DNA of 64,000 nucleotides from Goodfellowiella coeruleoviolacea. Lineage in GTDB: Bacteria > Actinomycetota > Actinomycetes > Mycobacteriales > Pseudonocardiaceae. How positions within the stretch are numbered: position 1 is the stretch's first letter; every line of letters starts with the position of its first letter. Position numbers and translations under genes: made by a program. Where the stretch lies: NCBI RefSeq assembly GCF_024171785.1, contig NZ_JAMTCK010000002.1:248001-312000 (forward strand), given 5' to 3'. Positions 19,448-28,817 of the stretch are shown here, in pieces. Under the pieces are notes generated by a model that saw only the letters and a list, made by a program, of their open reading frames with translations, did not search any database and was not told the origin of the DNA.

Positions 19448-19615
19448 GGCCCATGTATAGGGTGTCGCGCCCGTGCCGGCTGGACTCGTGCCCGGACCAG
19501 CGACAGCGCCACGGGCCGGCGCGGGCCGGTGTTCGCCGTTCCGGTGGGCCGGCGGTGCTGGCAGGATCTGCCGCACGGGTTGGCGCGCTGACGACCCGGT
19601 GAGGGGGGATGCCCG

Positions 19616-20035
19616 GTGCGGTACCACACGTCCGTGCACGTCAACGCGCCACTGGCGCACGTCTGGGCGGTGCTGACCGATGTGGCGCGCTGGCCCGAGT
19701 GGACGCCGTCCGTGCGCGAGGTGCGGCGGCTGGACGGCGGGCCGCTGGCGGTGGGCAGCCGGACCCGCATCCACCAGCCCCGGCTGCCGGCGGCGGTGTG
19801 GCGGGTGACCGAGCTGGCCGAGCAGCAGGGGTTCACCTGGCAGACGGTCAGCGGCGGCGTCACCACGGTCGCCGGCCACCGGCTGGCAGCGGCCGACGAC
19901 GGGGTCACCGTCACGTTCAGCATCGAGCAGACCGGCCTGCTCGCGCCGCTGGTCGGGCTGCTCACCGCGGGCCTGACCAGGAAGTACGTGGACATGGAGG
20001 CGCGCGGCCTGCGCCAGCGCTGCACCGGGGGATAG
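19616..20035 (+). CDS. SRPBCC (START-like) domain protein
   Basis: The 139-residue cytoplasmic protein starts at GTG behind a GAGGGGGG stretch. It shows the SRPBCC pattern: MRYHTSVHVNAPLAHVWAVLTDVARWPEW at the N-terminus, a central GSRTRI strand, a TWQTVSGG strand and a C-terminal amphipathic helix ending in the YVDMEARGLRQRC region. The fold has a deep hydrophobic pocket that binds lipids or polyketides, or serves in aromatase/cyclase and stress roles; a specific function cannot be given. It converges with the CapA-like gene with only 24 bp between stops. Confidence 0.8.
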   Translation: MRYHTSVHVNAPLAHVWAVLTDVARWPEWTPSVREVRRLDGGPLAVGSRTRIHQPRLPAAVWRVTELAEQQGFTWQTVSGGVTTVAGHRLAAADDGVTVTFSIEQTGLLAPLVGLLTAGLTRKYVDMEARGLRQRCTGG

Positions 20036-20059
20036 CGGCGCGGCCGGCCGGCTGACCGG

Positions 20060-21034
20060 TCACCAGCGCGCGACCAGGCGGTCGCCCTCGACCCGCACCT
20101 CGGTGCCGAAGGCCGCGCACGCCCTGGTGAACCGGTCGCGGATCCAGGTGAACTCCGCGTCGCGGGCCAGCCGGGTGTGGCAGTAGTCCAGGGCCAGCGG
20201 CACCGCCGCCAGACCCGTGGGACCGGTCTCGGTGAGCGTGACCAGGAACAGCAGGCCCAGGTCGTTGCGCAGCCGGGGGTCCACCGCGTAGTCGTCGACG
20301 AAGTCACCCATGTCGTAGCACACGCCCGCGCGCACCCCGTGGAACACGTGTGCGGAGTGGCCCGCGACCAGGCTGGCACCCGCCCCGGTCAGCGCGGTGG
20401 CCGCGGCCTGGACGTGCACCGGCGGGCTGCGCGTCATGTTCGGCCCCCAGTGCGGCAGCACCAGCGTGACGAGGTGCTGGGCGCGCAGGGCGGTGACGCT
20501 GTCCAGCAGCCAGTCCGGGGTGGCCGTGTGCAGGTCGGCGTAGGCCACCCCGGGGGTGTGCTGGCCGGCCGCGTAGTCGGCGGGGTGGTCGGTGACCCCG
20601 AGCAGGCCCAGCCGCACCCCGGCGGTCTCGACCAGTCCCGCCGCCCTGGCCCGGGACTGGTCCGCGCCGGCGCCCACCGAGGTGATGCCGGCCCGGTCCA
20701 GGTGGGCGCGGGTGTCCAGCAGGGCGTCCCGGCCGAAGTCGAGGGCGTGGTTGTTGGCCAGGGTGACGGCGTCCACGCCGAGCCACACCAGGGTGTCCAC
20801 GGCGGCCGGCGGGGCCCGGAAGAAGAACGGCTTGTCCGGGTCGGGCCACGGCTCGCCCCGCTCGGACACGCAGCACTCCAGGTTCAGCACGAACAGGTCC
20901 GCGCTGGTGGTGATCTCGCGCACCGCGGGGGAGAACAGGCTGCGCGGACCGTGCCGCGCGAGCTGCTCGGCCACGCCCCGGCCGAGCATGGTGTCCCCGG
21001 CCAGGGCCAGTGTCACGGCGTCCCGGGTGCTCAC
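20060..21034 (-). CDS. CapA-family (poly-gamma-glutamate synthesis) metallophosphoesterase-fold protein
   Basis: The roughly 324-residue protein carries the PGA_cap signatures LALAGDTMLGRG at the N-terminus, TLANNHALDFG in the middle, LPHWGPNM, GHSAHVFHG and YDMGDFVDDYAVD near the end. The family is related to metallophosphoesterases and is named after CapA of Bacillus poly-gamma-glutamate capsule synthesis; in actinomycetes its job is mostly unknown. No signal peptide is seen from the GTG at 21034, and the Shine-Dalgarno candidate GGGAG is too close to that codon, so the true start may differ by a few residues. Confidence 0.75.
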   Translation of the reverse strand: MSTRDAVTLALAGDTMLGRGVAEQLARHGPRSLFSPAVREITTSADLFVLNLECCVSERGEPWPDPDKPFFFRAPPAAVDTLVWLGVDAVTLANNHALDFGRDALLDTRAHLDRAGITSVGAGADQSRARAAGLVETAGVRLGLLGVTDHPADYAAGQHTPGVAYADLHTATPDWLLDSVTALRAQHLVTLVLPHWGPNMTRSPPVHVQAAATALTGAGASLVAGHSAHVFHGVRAGVCYDMGDFVDDYAVDPRLRNDLGLLFLVTLTETGPTGLAAVPLALDYCHTRLARDAEFTWIRDRFTRACAAFGTEVRVEGDRLVARW

Positions 21035-21206
21035 TCTCCCGGGGGTACCCGGGACCCGGCGGTGCACACCCGGTTGAGGTGTCCTGGCGCGGCACGCGGG
21101 GTAGCCGACGCGTGGGGGATCACCCTGCGGGAATCGCTCCGGGACAGCACAGCGTGCTGATCGCTCCGGGGTGCCGCCCACCCGGTGGACGTAAGGAGGC
21201 AGCGAG

Positions 21207-21602
21207 GTGAAGACAGACGAGATCGTGTCCGCGGTGCAGCAGAGCGCGGGGATCGACACGCCGGAACACGCCCGGCGGGCGGTGCACGCCACCATCAACG
21301 TGCTGGGACACCGGCTGTTCGGCGGTGAGACCAAGGACCTGGCCAGCCAGTTGCCCGACGAGTTCGCGGCGGAACTGCCCGAACGCGGCCCGGGTGAACG
21401 GTTCGGGGTGGGCGAGTTCTACCAGCGGGTGTCGGACACCGAGGGGCTCGGGTGCACGCCCCAGCAGGCCCGCCAGCACGCCCGCGCCGTTGCCGCCGCG
21501 CTCAAGGTGGCGGTGACCGGCTGGGAGTTCGACCACATGGCCGCGCAGCTGCCCAGGGAGTACGAGGACCTGCTGAGCACCGGCCCGGTCCAGCACCACT
21601 GA
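21207..21602 (+). CDS. DUF2267 family protein
   Basis: The 131-residue protein starts at a GTG 7 nt after GGAGG. It is an all-alpha protein matching the DUF2267 layout: a first helical repeat with ARRAVHATINVLGHRL and LASQLPDEF, then a second with VGEFYQRV, ARQHARAVAAALKVAV and MAAQLPREYEDLL. Function unknown; the family often sits beside stress and membrane genes. It converges with the DoxX-like gene. Confidence 0.85.
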   Translation: MKTDEIVSAVQQSAGIDTPEHARRAVHATINVLGHRLFGGETKDLASQLPDEFAAELPERGPGERFGVGEFYQRVSDTEGLGCTPQQARQHARAVAAALKVAVTGWEFDHMAAQLPREYEDLLSTGPVQHH

Positions 21603-21656
21603 CCCGGGGCCGCGTCCCGGGCAGCACAGCCCGCCCTGGCGTCCGGCGGACCGTGT

Positions 21657-21680
21657 CACCCGGGCGAACAGCGCCGGGTG
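21657..21680. terminator. Weak hairpin between DUF2267 and DoxX genes
   Basis: CACCCGG (21657-21663) pairs with CCGGGTG (21674-21680) around a 10-nt loop, next to another GC dyad built on CCCGGG just after the DUF2267 stop. It lies between two convergent stops and could end both transcripts. Confidence 0.4.
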
Positions 21681-21687
21681 GCGACGC

Positions 21688-22134
21688 CTACGCCGACGCG
21701 TCCAGTTCCGCGGCGGCGCGCCGCCGCGCCCGGCGCGTCGAGCGGCCCTCGCTCGCGGCGACCAGCAGCCCACCGAGAATGGCCAGGTTCTTGTCGAAGT
21801 GGATGCGCTGCTGCGCTCGCCCGGCCTCGTCCTCGACCTCCCAGAAGCGGTGGCCGGCGTAGGTGGTCGGCACGATCGAGGCGGCCAGCGCCAGGGCCGC
21901 CAGCCGGCGGAACTTGCCGAGCGCCAGCAGGATGCCGGCGCCCACCTGGACGGCGGCGTTCACCCGGACCAGTGTCAGGTTGTCCTCGGGCAGCACCGGC
22001 ACCGTCTCACGCATCTTGTCCAGGCTGGGCCCGGCGAGCTGCGCCCTGGGCTCGGGGTTGCGCAGCGTGTCCAGGCCGCCGCTGACGAAGATCCAGGCGA
22101 GCAGCGGTCGAGCGACCAGGTGGACGAGTTTCAT
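21688..22134 (-). CDS. DoxX family membrane protein
   Basis: The 148-residue protein has the ATG at 22134 behind an excellent AAGGAGG. Four hydrophobic helices fit DoxX: LLAWIFVSGGLDTL, NAAVQVGAGILLAL, LAALALAASIVPTTYAGHRFW and KNLAILGGLLVA. The FVSGG and HRFWE segments are typical of the family. DoxX-like proteins sit in the cytoplasmic membrane and have been linked to redox and thiol stress complexes; the exact role here is unknown. It is divergent from GH3 across 545 bp. Confidence 0.85.
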   Translation of the reverse strand: MKLVHLVARPLLAWIFVSGGLDTLRNPEPRAQLAGPSLDKMRETVPVLPEDNLTLVRVNAAVQVGAGILLALGKFRRLAALALAASIVPTTYAGHRFWEVEDEAGRAQQRIHFDKNLAILGGLLVAASEGRSTRRARRRAAAELDASA

Positions 22135-22679
22135 CGTTGCCTCCTTCGGGCGAGTGCCGCGCGTGGCCACCCACGTCGGCATCTCCTTCTTAACTGATTA
22201 GCCCGCACCGTGCGCACGCGCCGGCTCCGCCGCCCACTGGCCCCCGCAGGTACCACCCGGGTGAGCGAGGACCGGACGCGCGCGCTCATTTTGCTTTGTT
22301 GAAGACTTCAGTGTGAACCAAATGGAAATGTCCACCGCAACCGACCCGGGCAACCAGGTGGGCACGCCGGGAAGATCACCGGGAACCAGCTGGCTGACCG
22401 CCGGCTCCCGGCGGGTGGACCGTTGTGGCGCAGGGGTTGCTGCGTTCGGCACGGCCAAGTGCGGCCGTGCGGGTTGTGTACCGATGCAGTGCCGGATCTC
22501 TATCGTGGGAAGGCGTAACCAACCCAACCGTCACCGGGCGGCGTGAGCGGTCCGGTGTGAGCGCAACGCAGTGTGGCGTCGCTCGCCTACAACGGACACC
22601 CTGGGCAGACCTGGCGCGAGCTGCCGAGCGGCCGGCCGCTGGGCGCGCCAGCTCGTGCGCTGCTCGCGAAGGGCGTTCG
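22135..22679. promoter_or_regulatory. Divergent region between DoxX and GH3 genes
   Basis: This 545-bp region has a distinctly AT-richer patch at about 22288-22335. Inside it is an 11-bp palindrome, TGAAG-A-CTTCA (22300-22310), a candidate operator. I see no gene and no certain -35/-10 pair; a TTGTGT at 22474 and TATCGT at 22501 are spaced too widely (21 bp). Confidence 0.3.
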
Positions 22680-24530
22680 ATGATGCGCACCCAGTTCAGT
22701 CCTCTGTGGCGCCGAGTGGTTCCCACCGCCGTGGTCGGCGCGGTGGTCGCGGCGGCGCTGACCGGCGCGTCGGGCGCGGCGCAGGCCGGGGTCCCGGTGT
22801 ACCACCGGGCCGCGGCCGCCATTCCGGACCGCGTCAGCGATCTGCTCGCGCGGATGTCGCTGGACGACAAGCTCGGTCAGATGACCCAGGTGGACCGGAG
22901 CGTGTTGACGCCGGCGGATCTGACGACCTACCGGATCGGCTCGGTGCTCTCCGGCGGCGGCTCGGCCCCCACGTCCAACACCGCCCAGGCGTGGGCGGAC
23001 ATGTACGACGGCTACCAGCGGGCCGCACTGGCCACGCCGCTGGGGATCCCGATGATCTACGGCGTTGACGCGGTGCACGGGCACAACAACGTCCGAGGTG
23101 CCACGATCTTCCCGCACAACATCGGGCTCGGCGCCACCCGTGATCCGGCGCTGGTGCAGCGGATCGGACGCGCGGTGGCGGAGGAGGTCTCCGGCACCGG
23201 CATCGACTGGAACTTCGCGCCGTGCCTGTGCGTGGCCCGCAACGACCGGTGGGGGCGGACCTACGAGTCGTTCGGCGAGGTGCCGGAACTGGCGAGCGCG
23301 ATGGCCTCGTACATCCCCGGGCTGCAGGGCGGCTCGCTGGCCGACTCCGGGTCGGTGCTGGCCACGGCCAAGCACTACCTCGGTGACGGTGGCACCACCA
23401 ACGGCACGGACCAGGGCGACACCCAGCTCAGCGAGCAGGAGTTGCGCGCGATCCACCTGCCGCCGTTCCAGGAGGCGGTGCGGCGGGGTGTCGGCTCGGT
23501 GATGGTCTCCTTCAGCAGTTGGAACGGTGCCAAGGTGCACGGCAGCCAGTACCTGATCACCACGTTGCTCAAGGGGGAGTTGGGGTTCGGCGGGATCGTG
23601 GTGTCCGACTGGGCCGGGATCGACCAGCTCGACGGGCAGACCGGGGCCAGCGGTTCGGATGTGCGCACGGCGATCAACGCGGGCATCGACGTGGTGATGG
23701 TTCCCTACGAGTACAAGGCGTTCCTGGCCACGCTGCGGGCCGAGGTGCTGGCCAACCGGATCAGCATGGCCCGGATCGACGACGCGAACCGGCGCATCCT
23801 CACCAAGAAGTTCGAGCTGGGCCTGTTCGAACGGCCCTACACCGACCGGAGTTACACGGCCACGGTGGGCAGTGCGGCGCACCGGGAGCTGGCCAGGCAG
23901 GCGGTGCGGGAGTCGCAGGTGCTGTTGAAGAACGACAACGGCGTGCTGCCGCTGGACAAGGGGGCGCGCAAGCTGTTCGTGGCGGGCAAGTCCGCCAACG
24001 ACATCGGCAACCAGAGCGGTGGCTGGACCATCTCCTGGCAGGGCTCCAGCGGCGCGATCACGCCGGGAACCACGATCCTGCAGGGCATCCAGCAGAGCGT
24101 GTCCACCTCGACGGCGGTGACCTACAACCGGACCGGCACGGGGATCGACGCCAGTTACGACGCGGCGATCGCCGTGGTGGGTGAGACGCCGTACGCCGAG
24201 GGCCAGGGTGACCGGCCGGGCGGGCTGGGGTTGGACCAGGAGGACATCGCCACGCTGAACCGGTTGCAGGCCAGTGGGGTGCCACTGGTGGTGGTGCTGG
24301 TGTCCGGGCGGCCGCTGGACATCGCCGCGCAACTGTCCAACTGGGACGCTCTGGTGGCCGCCTGGCTGCCGGGCACCGAGGGCGGTGGCGTGGCCGACGT
24401 GCTCTTCGGCGCCTACCGCCCCACGGGCAAGCTGCCCAGCACGTGGATGCGGCAGGCGTCGCAGCAGCCGATCAACTCCGGTGACGGCAAGGCCTCGCTG
24501 TTCCCCTACGGCTACGGCCTGAGCTATTGA
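22680..24530 (+). CDS. Secreted GH3 beta-glucosidase / beta-glucan exohydrolase
   Basis: The 616-residue enzyme starts at the first of two tandem ATGs, 6 nt after AAGGG, and has a Sec signal to about residue 36 (GAAQA-G). The GH3 barrel shows YGVDAVHGHNN, DWNFAPCLCVARNDRWGRTYESFGE and KHYLGDGG, and the nucleophile is Asp310 in GGIVVSDWAG. The C-terminal (alpha/beta)6 domain has SQVLLKND and ends FPYGYGLSY. The pattern is that of the barley ExoI type, which releases glucose from beta-1,3 and 1,4-glucans and oligosaccharides. It likely works after the GH16 and GH5 endo-enzymes. Confidence 0.9.
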   Translation: MMRTQFSPLWRRVVPTAVVGAVVAAALTGASGAAQAGVPVYHRAAAAIPDRVSDLLARMSLDDKLGQMTQVDRSVLTPADLTTYRIGSVLSGGGSAPTSNTAQAWADMYDGYQRAALATPLGIPMIYGVDAVHGHNNVRGATIFPHNIGLGATRDPALVQRIGRAVAEEVSGTGIDWNFAPCLCVARNDRWGRTYESFGEVPELASAMASYIPGLQGGSLADSGSVLATAKHYLGDGGTTNGTDQGDTQLSEQELRAIHLPPFQEAVRRGVGSVMVSFSSWNGAKVHGSQYLITTLLKGELGFGGIVVSDWAGIDQLDGQTGASGSDVRTAINAGIDVVMVPYEYKAFLATLRAEVLANRISMARIDDANRRILTKKFELGLFERPYTDRSYTATVGSAAHRELARQAVRESQVLLKNDNGVLPLDKGARKLFVAGKSANDIGNQSGGWTISWQGSSGAITPGTTILQGIQQSVSTSTAVTYNRTGTGIDASYDAAIAVVGETPYAEGQGDRPGGLGLDQEDIATLNRLQASGVPLVVVLVSGRPLDIAAQLSNWDALVAAWLPGTEGGGVADVLFGAYRPTGKLPSTWMRQASQQPINSGDGKASLFPYGYGLSY

Positions 24531-24611
24531 GCCGTGCGGCCCGGAACCGACTGAGCCGGGCGTTGCGCTGGCCGGGTTTCGGGCCGTGCTGGCTCGGGTA
24601 CGGCTGCACGG

Positions 24612-25568
24612 GTGGGAACCGAGGACGTGCTGGTCGTCGGCCAGGTGGCCCGCGACCTGGTGCTGCTGGTGGACGAGGTGCCCGAGGCGGGTACCGGTGC
24701 GGCGGTGCGCTCGCGCCAGGAGGTGTTGGGCGGCAAGGGCGCCAACACGGCGGTGGCGCTGTCCCAGCTCGGGGTGTCCGCCGGTCTGCTCGGCGTGGTC
24801 GGCTCGGACGAGGTGGCCGAGCGGCTGCTCGCCCAGGCGCGCGCCGACGGCGTGGACGTGTCGGCGGTGGTGCGCCGCGCGGACACCGGGACCGGGCTCA
24901 TCGTGAACGTGCTGGACCGGCATGCCCGCTGGCGCTACCTGGAGCACCTGCCCGCGCCGGTGTTGCTGACCGAGGCCGACGTGCTGGCCGAGGCGGCGCG
25001 CCTGGCGCGGGCCGGTGCCGTGGTCGTGCAGTTGCAGCAGCCGTCGGCGGCGGCGCTGGCCGCCGCCCGGTGCGCCCGGCGGGGCCGGGCCCGGGTGGTG
25101 CTGGACGGGGCGCCCACCGATGCGCGCGACGCCGGGGCGTTGCTGGCCGAGGCGGACGTGGTGCGGGCTGATCCGCGGGAGGCGGAGTTGTTCACCGGGG
25201 TGCGGGTGGACGGGGTGGACGCGGCGGTGCGGGCCGGCCGGGAGTTGCTGGGGCGGGGGCCCAGGCTGGTGGCGTTGGGGGTGGAGGGGGAGGGGAACGT
25301 GTTCGTGTGGGGGCGGGAGACGCTGTTCCTGCCGCTGCTGTCGACCGAGGTGGTGGACACCACGGGTGCGGGTGACGCGTTCACCGCCGGGCTGACGGCG
25401 GCGCTGGTGCGGGGTGCGCGGCCGGCCGAGGCGGCTCGGCTGGCGGTGGCCTCGGCCGGGCTGACCGTGGCGCGGGCGGGTGGCCGGCCGTGTCTGAGTG
25501 CCCCGGCGCTGCGGGATCCGCTGCGCCGGCTCGCCCGGCACGCGGAGCGGGCCGGCCGGGGCGGGTGA
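24612..25568 (+). CDS. PfkB/ribokinase family carbohydrate kinase
   Basis: The 318-residue kinase starts at GTG with only a weak upstream Shine-Dalgarno. PfkB signature 1 is GGKGANTAVALSQLG (about 40-54), and signature 2 is DTTGAGDAFTAG with the catalytic base Asp255. The family phosphorylates the hydroxymethyl group of sugars or nucleosides with ATP; ribose is the usual substrate for the closest-looking members, but this cannot be fixed here. It follows the GH3 gene by 81 bp on the same strand and converges with the GH65 gene. Confidence 0.85.
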   Translation: MGTEDVLVVGQVARDLVLLVDEVPEAGTGAAVRSRQEVLGGKGANTAVALSQLGVSAGLLGVVGSDEVAERLLAQARADGVDVSAVVRRADTGTGLIVNVLDRHARWRYLEHLPAPVLLTEADVLAEAARLARAGAVVVQLQQPSAAALAAARCARRGRARVVLDGAPTDARDAGALLAEADVVRADPREAELFTGVRVDGVDAAVRAGRELLGRGPRLVALGVEGEGNVFVWGRETLFLPLLSTEVVDTTGAGDAFTAGLTAALVRGARPAEAARLAVASAGLTVARAGGRPCLSAPALRDPLRRLARHAERAGRGG

Positions 25569-25586
25569 GCGCGGTCCGAACTGGAC

Positions 25587-25599
25587 TGTCCACAGTGGA
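25587..25599. repeat. TGTCCACAGTGGA element between convergent genes
   Basis: This quasi-palindrome sits in the 53-bp gap between the PfkB and GH65 stops. Related copies occur at other gene borders in this window (about 613, 12374, 35184, 43284, 51980), often between convergent genes. It may act as a terminator stem or as a repetitive extragenic element. Confidence 0.45.
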
Positions 25600-25621
25600 T
25601 CTGTTCGCTGTGGACCTCTTG

Positions 25622-27988
25622 CTATTCCTGGGTGCGGCGGCGGCGTCGGCGCAGGGGTTCCCGGCCGATGGGTTGCTGTGGGTCGGTCAGCGCGTGCGGG
25701 GGTGGTGGGATGGGGCGGACCAGTGGCTGGTGGGGGAAGATCACGCCCGGGGTGCCGTGGTGCAGGATGCGCAGTGGTCGGGAGTCGGACACGGTGTAGC
25801 GGGCGTCGGCCTGGCCGATGTCCACGTAGAGCCGTTGGTTCTGCAGGTAGATGCTGAAGGACAGCTTGCGCAGGCCGGCGGGCAGTCGGGGGGCGAAGCT
25901 GAGCACGCCGCGGTAGTGGCGCATCCCGCCGAGCCCGGCGACCAGGGCGAGCCAGCTGCCGGCCAGTGAGGCGATGTGCAGGCCGTCGCGGGTGTTGTTC
26001 TCCAGGTCCTTCAGGTCCATCAGGGCGGCTTCGGTGAGGTAGTCGTAGGCCAGTTCGGTGTGGCCGACCTCGGCGGCGACCACGGCCTGGGTGCAGGCCG
26101 ACAGGGACGAGTCGCGCACGGTCAGCCGCTCGTAGTAGGCGAAGTTGCGGGCCTTCTGGGCGGCGGTGAAGGCGTCGCCGCGCAGGTGCATGGCCAGCAC
26201 CAGGTCGGCCTGCTTGACCACCTGCTTGCGGTACAGGTCGAAGTAGGGGAAGTGCAGCAGCAGCGGGTACTGGTCGGGGGAGGTGGCGGCGAAGTCCCAC
26301 TCCTGGTGCCGGGTGAAGCCCTCGGCTTGGGGGTGGATGCCGAGCAGGTCGTCGAAGGGGATGGTCATCGCTCGGGCGGCGTCCCGCCAGCGGGCGCTCT
26401 CCTCGGCGTTGACGCCCAGTTCCCGTGCCCGGTCCGGGTGCTTCTCCACCAGGGCCGCGGCCGCGTCGAGGTTCTGCTGGGCCATCAGGTTGGTGTAGAC
26501 GTTGTTGTCCACCACCGCGCTGTACTCGTCCGGGCCGGTGACGCCGTCGATGCGGAACCGGCCCTGGGCGTCGTGGTGGCCCAGGGAGCACCACAGCCGG
26601 GCGGTTTCCACGAGCAGTTCCATGCCGACGCCGGCCTCGAAGTCGGTGTCGCCGGTGGCGGCCACGTAGCGGATGACCGCGTCGGCGATGTCGGCGTTGA
26701 TGTGGAAGGCGGCGGTGCCGGCCGGCCAGTAGCTGGAGCACTCCTCGCCGTGGATGGTGCGCCAGGGGAAGGCGACGCCGTGCAGGCCGAGCTGGCGGGC
26801 CCGGGCGGCGGCCTTGGGCATGGTGCTGTGCCGCCAGCGCAGGGCGTGGGCCGCGGCCGAGGGCACGGTGTAGGACAGCACCGGCAGCACGAAGGTCTCG
26901 GTGTCCCAGAAGCAGTGCCCGTCGTAGCCGGGGCCGGTGAGGCCCTTGGCGGGGATGGCGCGCTGTTCGGCGCGCGCGCCCGCCTGCAGCACGTGGAACA
27001 GGCTGAACCGGACGGCCTGCTGGATCTTGGTGTCGCCGTCGACCTCGACGTCGGCTCGGCTCCAGAAGTCGCTGAGGTAGTCCCGCTGTTCGGCGCACAG
27101 CCCGTGCCAGCCGGTGTGGTTGGCCGCGGTCAGGGCAGCCTGCACCTGGTCGCGCAGGGCGGGCAGGGAGCGTTCGCCGGACCAGCCGTAGGCCACGAAC
27201 TTGATCAGCCGCAGTCGTTGTCCCGGGTGCAGCACGGTGGTGACGGTGACCCGGCCGAGGTTGGGGAAGCTCTCCGAGGTGGTGCGGGTGCCTTCCGGGC
27301 CCTCCACGGTGTGGTCCATGGCCGCGGCCACCCGCAGGCCGCTGCGCTGGGTCTGGTGCACCAGGTCGGCGGTGGCCGCGTAGGCGCCGTGGGCCTCCGG
27401 GATCAGGGGGTCCTTCAGCGCGGCGGCCACCCGGGGGTCGCCGTTGGGGTCGGGCAGTTGCTCGTTGGCGACGAGTTCGGACTGCACGACGATGCGGGCG
27501 GGGTCGTCCACGGCCTCGACCTCGTAGCAGATCGCGGCGACGGCCCGCTGGGACAGCGACACCAGTCGGGTGCTGGTCAGCCGGATGGCCTGGCCGGCGG
27601 GGGAGACCCATTCCGCCTTGCGGAGCAGCAGTCCGGTGCGGAAGTCCAGTTCTCGTTCGTGGGCGCGGAGTTGGCCGTAGCGCGGGTCGAACGGCTCGTC
27701 GTCGACCAGCAGGCGGATCAGTTTGCCGTTGGTGACGTTGATGACGGTCTGTCCGGACTCGGGGTATCCGTAGCCGGCTTCGGCGTAGGGCAGCGGGCGC
27801 AGTTCGTAGACGCCGTTGAGGTAGCTGCCGGGCAGGGCGTGCGGCTCGCCCTCGTCGAGGTTGCCCCGCCAGCCGATGTGGCCGTTGGACAGCGCGAACA
27901 GGGATTCGGCCTGGGCCAGCAGGTCCAGTTGCAGGTTGCACTCCCGCAGGCACCAGGGTTCGACGGTGAAGGCGGATTGTTCGATCAT
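25622..27988 (-). CDS. GH65 disaccharide phosphorylase (maltose/trehalose/kojibiose type)
   Basis: The 788-residue cytoplasmic enzyme shows the GH65 layout: an N-terminal beta-sandwich to about residue 270, a linker, an (alpha/alpha)6 barrel with [11 protein letters not shown] (about 354-364) and the general acid Glu488 in [15 protein letters not shown], and a C-terminal jelly roll. It cleaves an alpha-glucoside with phosphate to give beta-glucose-1-phosphate and glucose. Which disaccharide is used cannot be told. The ATG overlaps the stop of the upstream HAD gene by ATGA, and that partner converts beta-glucose-1-phosphate to glucose-6-phosphate, so substrate supply and product use are co-translated. 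Confidence 0.9.
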   Translation of the reverse strand: MIEQSAFTVEPWCLRECNLQLDLLAQAESLFALSNGHIGWRGNLDEGEPHALPGSYLNGVYELRPLPYAEAGYGYPESGQTVINVTNGKLIRLLVDDEPFDPRYGQLRAHERELDFRTGLLLRKAEWVSPAGQAIRLTSTRLVSLSQRAVAAICYEVEAVDDPARIVVQSELVANEQLPDPNGDPRVAAALKDPLIPEAHGAYAATADLVHQTQRSGLRVAAAMDHTVEGPEGTRTTSESFPNLGRVTVTTVLHPGQRLRLIKFVAYGWSGERSLPALRDQVQAALTAANHTGWHGLCAEQRDYLSDFWSRADVEVDGDTKIQQAVRFSLFHVLQAGARAEQRAIPAKGLTGPGYDGHCFWDTETFVLPVLSYTVPSAAAHALRWRHSTMPKAAARARQLGLHGVAFPWRTIHGEECSSYWPAGTAAFHINADIADAVIRYVAATGDTDFEAGVGMELLVETARLWCSLGHHDAQGRFRIDGVTGPDEYSAVVDNNVYTNLMAQQNLDAAAALVEKHPDRARELGVNAEESARWRDAARAMTIPFDDLLGIHPQAEGFTRHQEWDFAATSPDQYPLLLHFPYFDLYRKQVVKQADLVLAMHLRGDAFTAAQKARNFAYYERLTVRDSSLSACTQAVVAAEVGHTELAYDYLTEAALMDLKDLENNTRDGLHIASLAGSWLALVAGLGGMRHYRGVLSFAPRLPAGLRKLSFSIYLQNQRLYVDIGQADARYTVSDSRPLRILHHGTPGVIFPHQPLVRPIPPPPHALTDPQQPIGREPLRRRRRRTQE

Positions 27989-28725
27989 GGTGCGAGCAGT
28001 TCGGCGAGGTCGGTCACGACGAGGTCGGCGCCGTGCTGGCGCAGTGCTTCGGCCTGGCCCACGCGGTCGACGCCGACGACGCAGCCGAAGCCGCCGGCGC
28101 GTCCGGCGGCCACTCCGGCGAGGGCGTCCTCGAAGACCGCGGCGTCGGCCGGGGCCACGCCGAGTCTGCTGGCCGCGGCCAGGAAGGTGTCCGGGGCGGG
28201 TTTGCCGGTGAGGTGTTCCCGCGCGGCCACCACGCCGTCGACGCGCACGTCGAACAGGTCGGCGATGCCGGCGGCGGCGAGCACGTCCGCGCAGTTGGCG
28301 CTGGCGGAGACCACGGCGGTGGCCAGGCCGGCGTCGGTGACGGCGTGCAGGAACCGCACCGACCCGGGGTAGGCGCGCACCCCGTCCTGGTGGATGCGGC
28401 GCAGCACGATGGCGTTCTTGCGGTTGCTCAGCCCCTGGATGGTCTCGGCCTCGGGCGGGTCGTCGGCGGCGCCGTCGGGCAGGGTGATGCCTCGGGCCTG
28501 GAGGAAGGCGCGGGTGCCGTCGGCGCGGGGGCGGCCGTCCACGTAGCGGTCGTAGTCGGCGACCGGGTCGAACGGGACGAAGGGTTCGCCGGTGCGCTCG
28601 GCGCGGTCGCGCAGGTACTCGTCGAACATCTCCTTCCAGGCGGCAGCGTGCACTGTCGCCGTCGCGGTGAGCACCCCATCGAGGTCGAACAGGCAGGCGG
28701 TCACTCGGTCAGGGAGATCGAACAC
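27985..28725 (-). CDS. Beta-phosphoglucomutase family HAD hydrolase
   Basis: The 246-residue protein starts at the GTG at 28725. HAD motif I is FDLDGVLT (Asp14 nucleophile, Asp16 acid/base), motif II is VVSASANC, motif III is the Lys in [11 protein letters not shown], and motif IV is [12 protein letters not shown]. The cap domain with [11 protein letters not shown] is typical of beta-phosphoglucomutases rather than simple phosphatases. It interconverts beta-glucose-1-phosphate and glucose-6-phosphate. Its stop overlaps the GH65 start by four bases. The LAL regulator gene ends 92 bp upstream on the same strand, so all three may be one transcript. Confidence 0.88.
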   Translation of the reverse strand: MFDLPDRVTACLFDLDGVLTATATVHAAAWKEMFDEYLRDRAERTGEPFVPFDPVADYDRYVDGRPRADGTRAFLQARGITLPDGAADDPPEAETIQGLSNRKNAIVLRRIHQDGVRAYPGSVRFLHAVTDAGLATAVVSASANCADVLAAAGIADLFDVRVDGVVAAREHLTGKPAPDTFLAAASRLGVAPADAAVFEDALAGVAAGRAGGFGCVVGVDRVGQAEALRQHGADLVVTDLAELLAP

Positions 28726-28817
28726 GCGAACCAGCCTAGGGGCGCGGACGGCGTTCCGCCTTTCGTGCGAGCGGTGACCGGGCGAGGGGCGGCGGTCGCG
28801 GGTGGGCCGGTGGGTGG

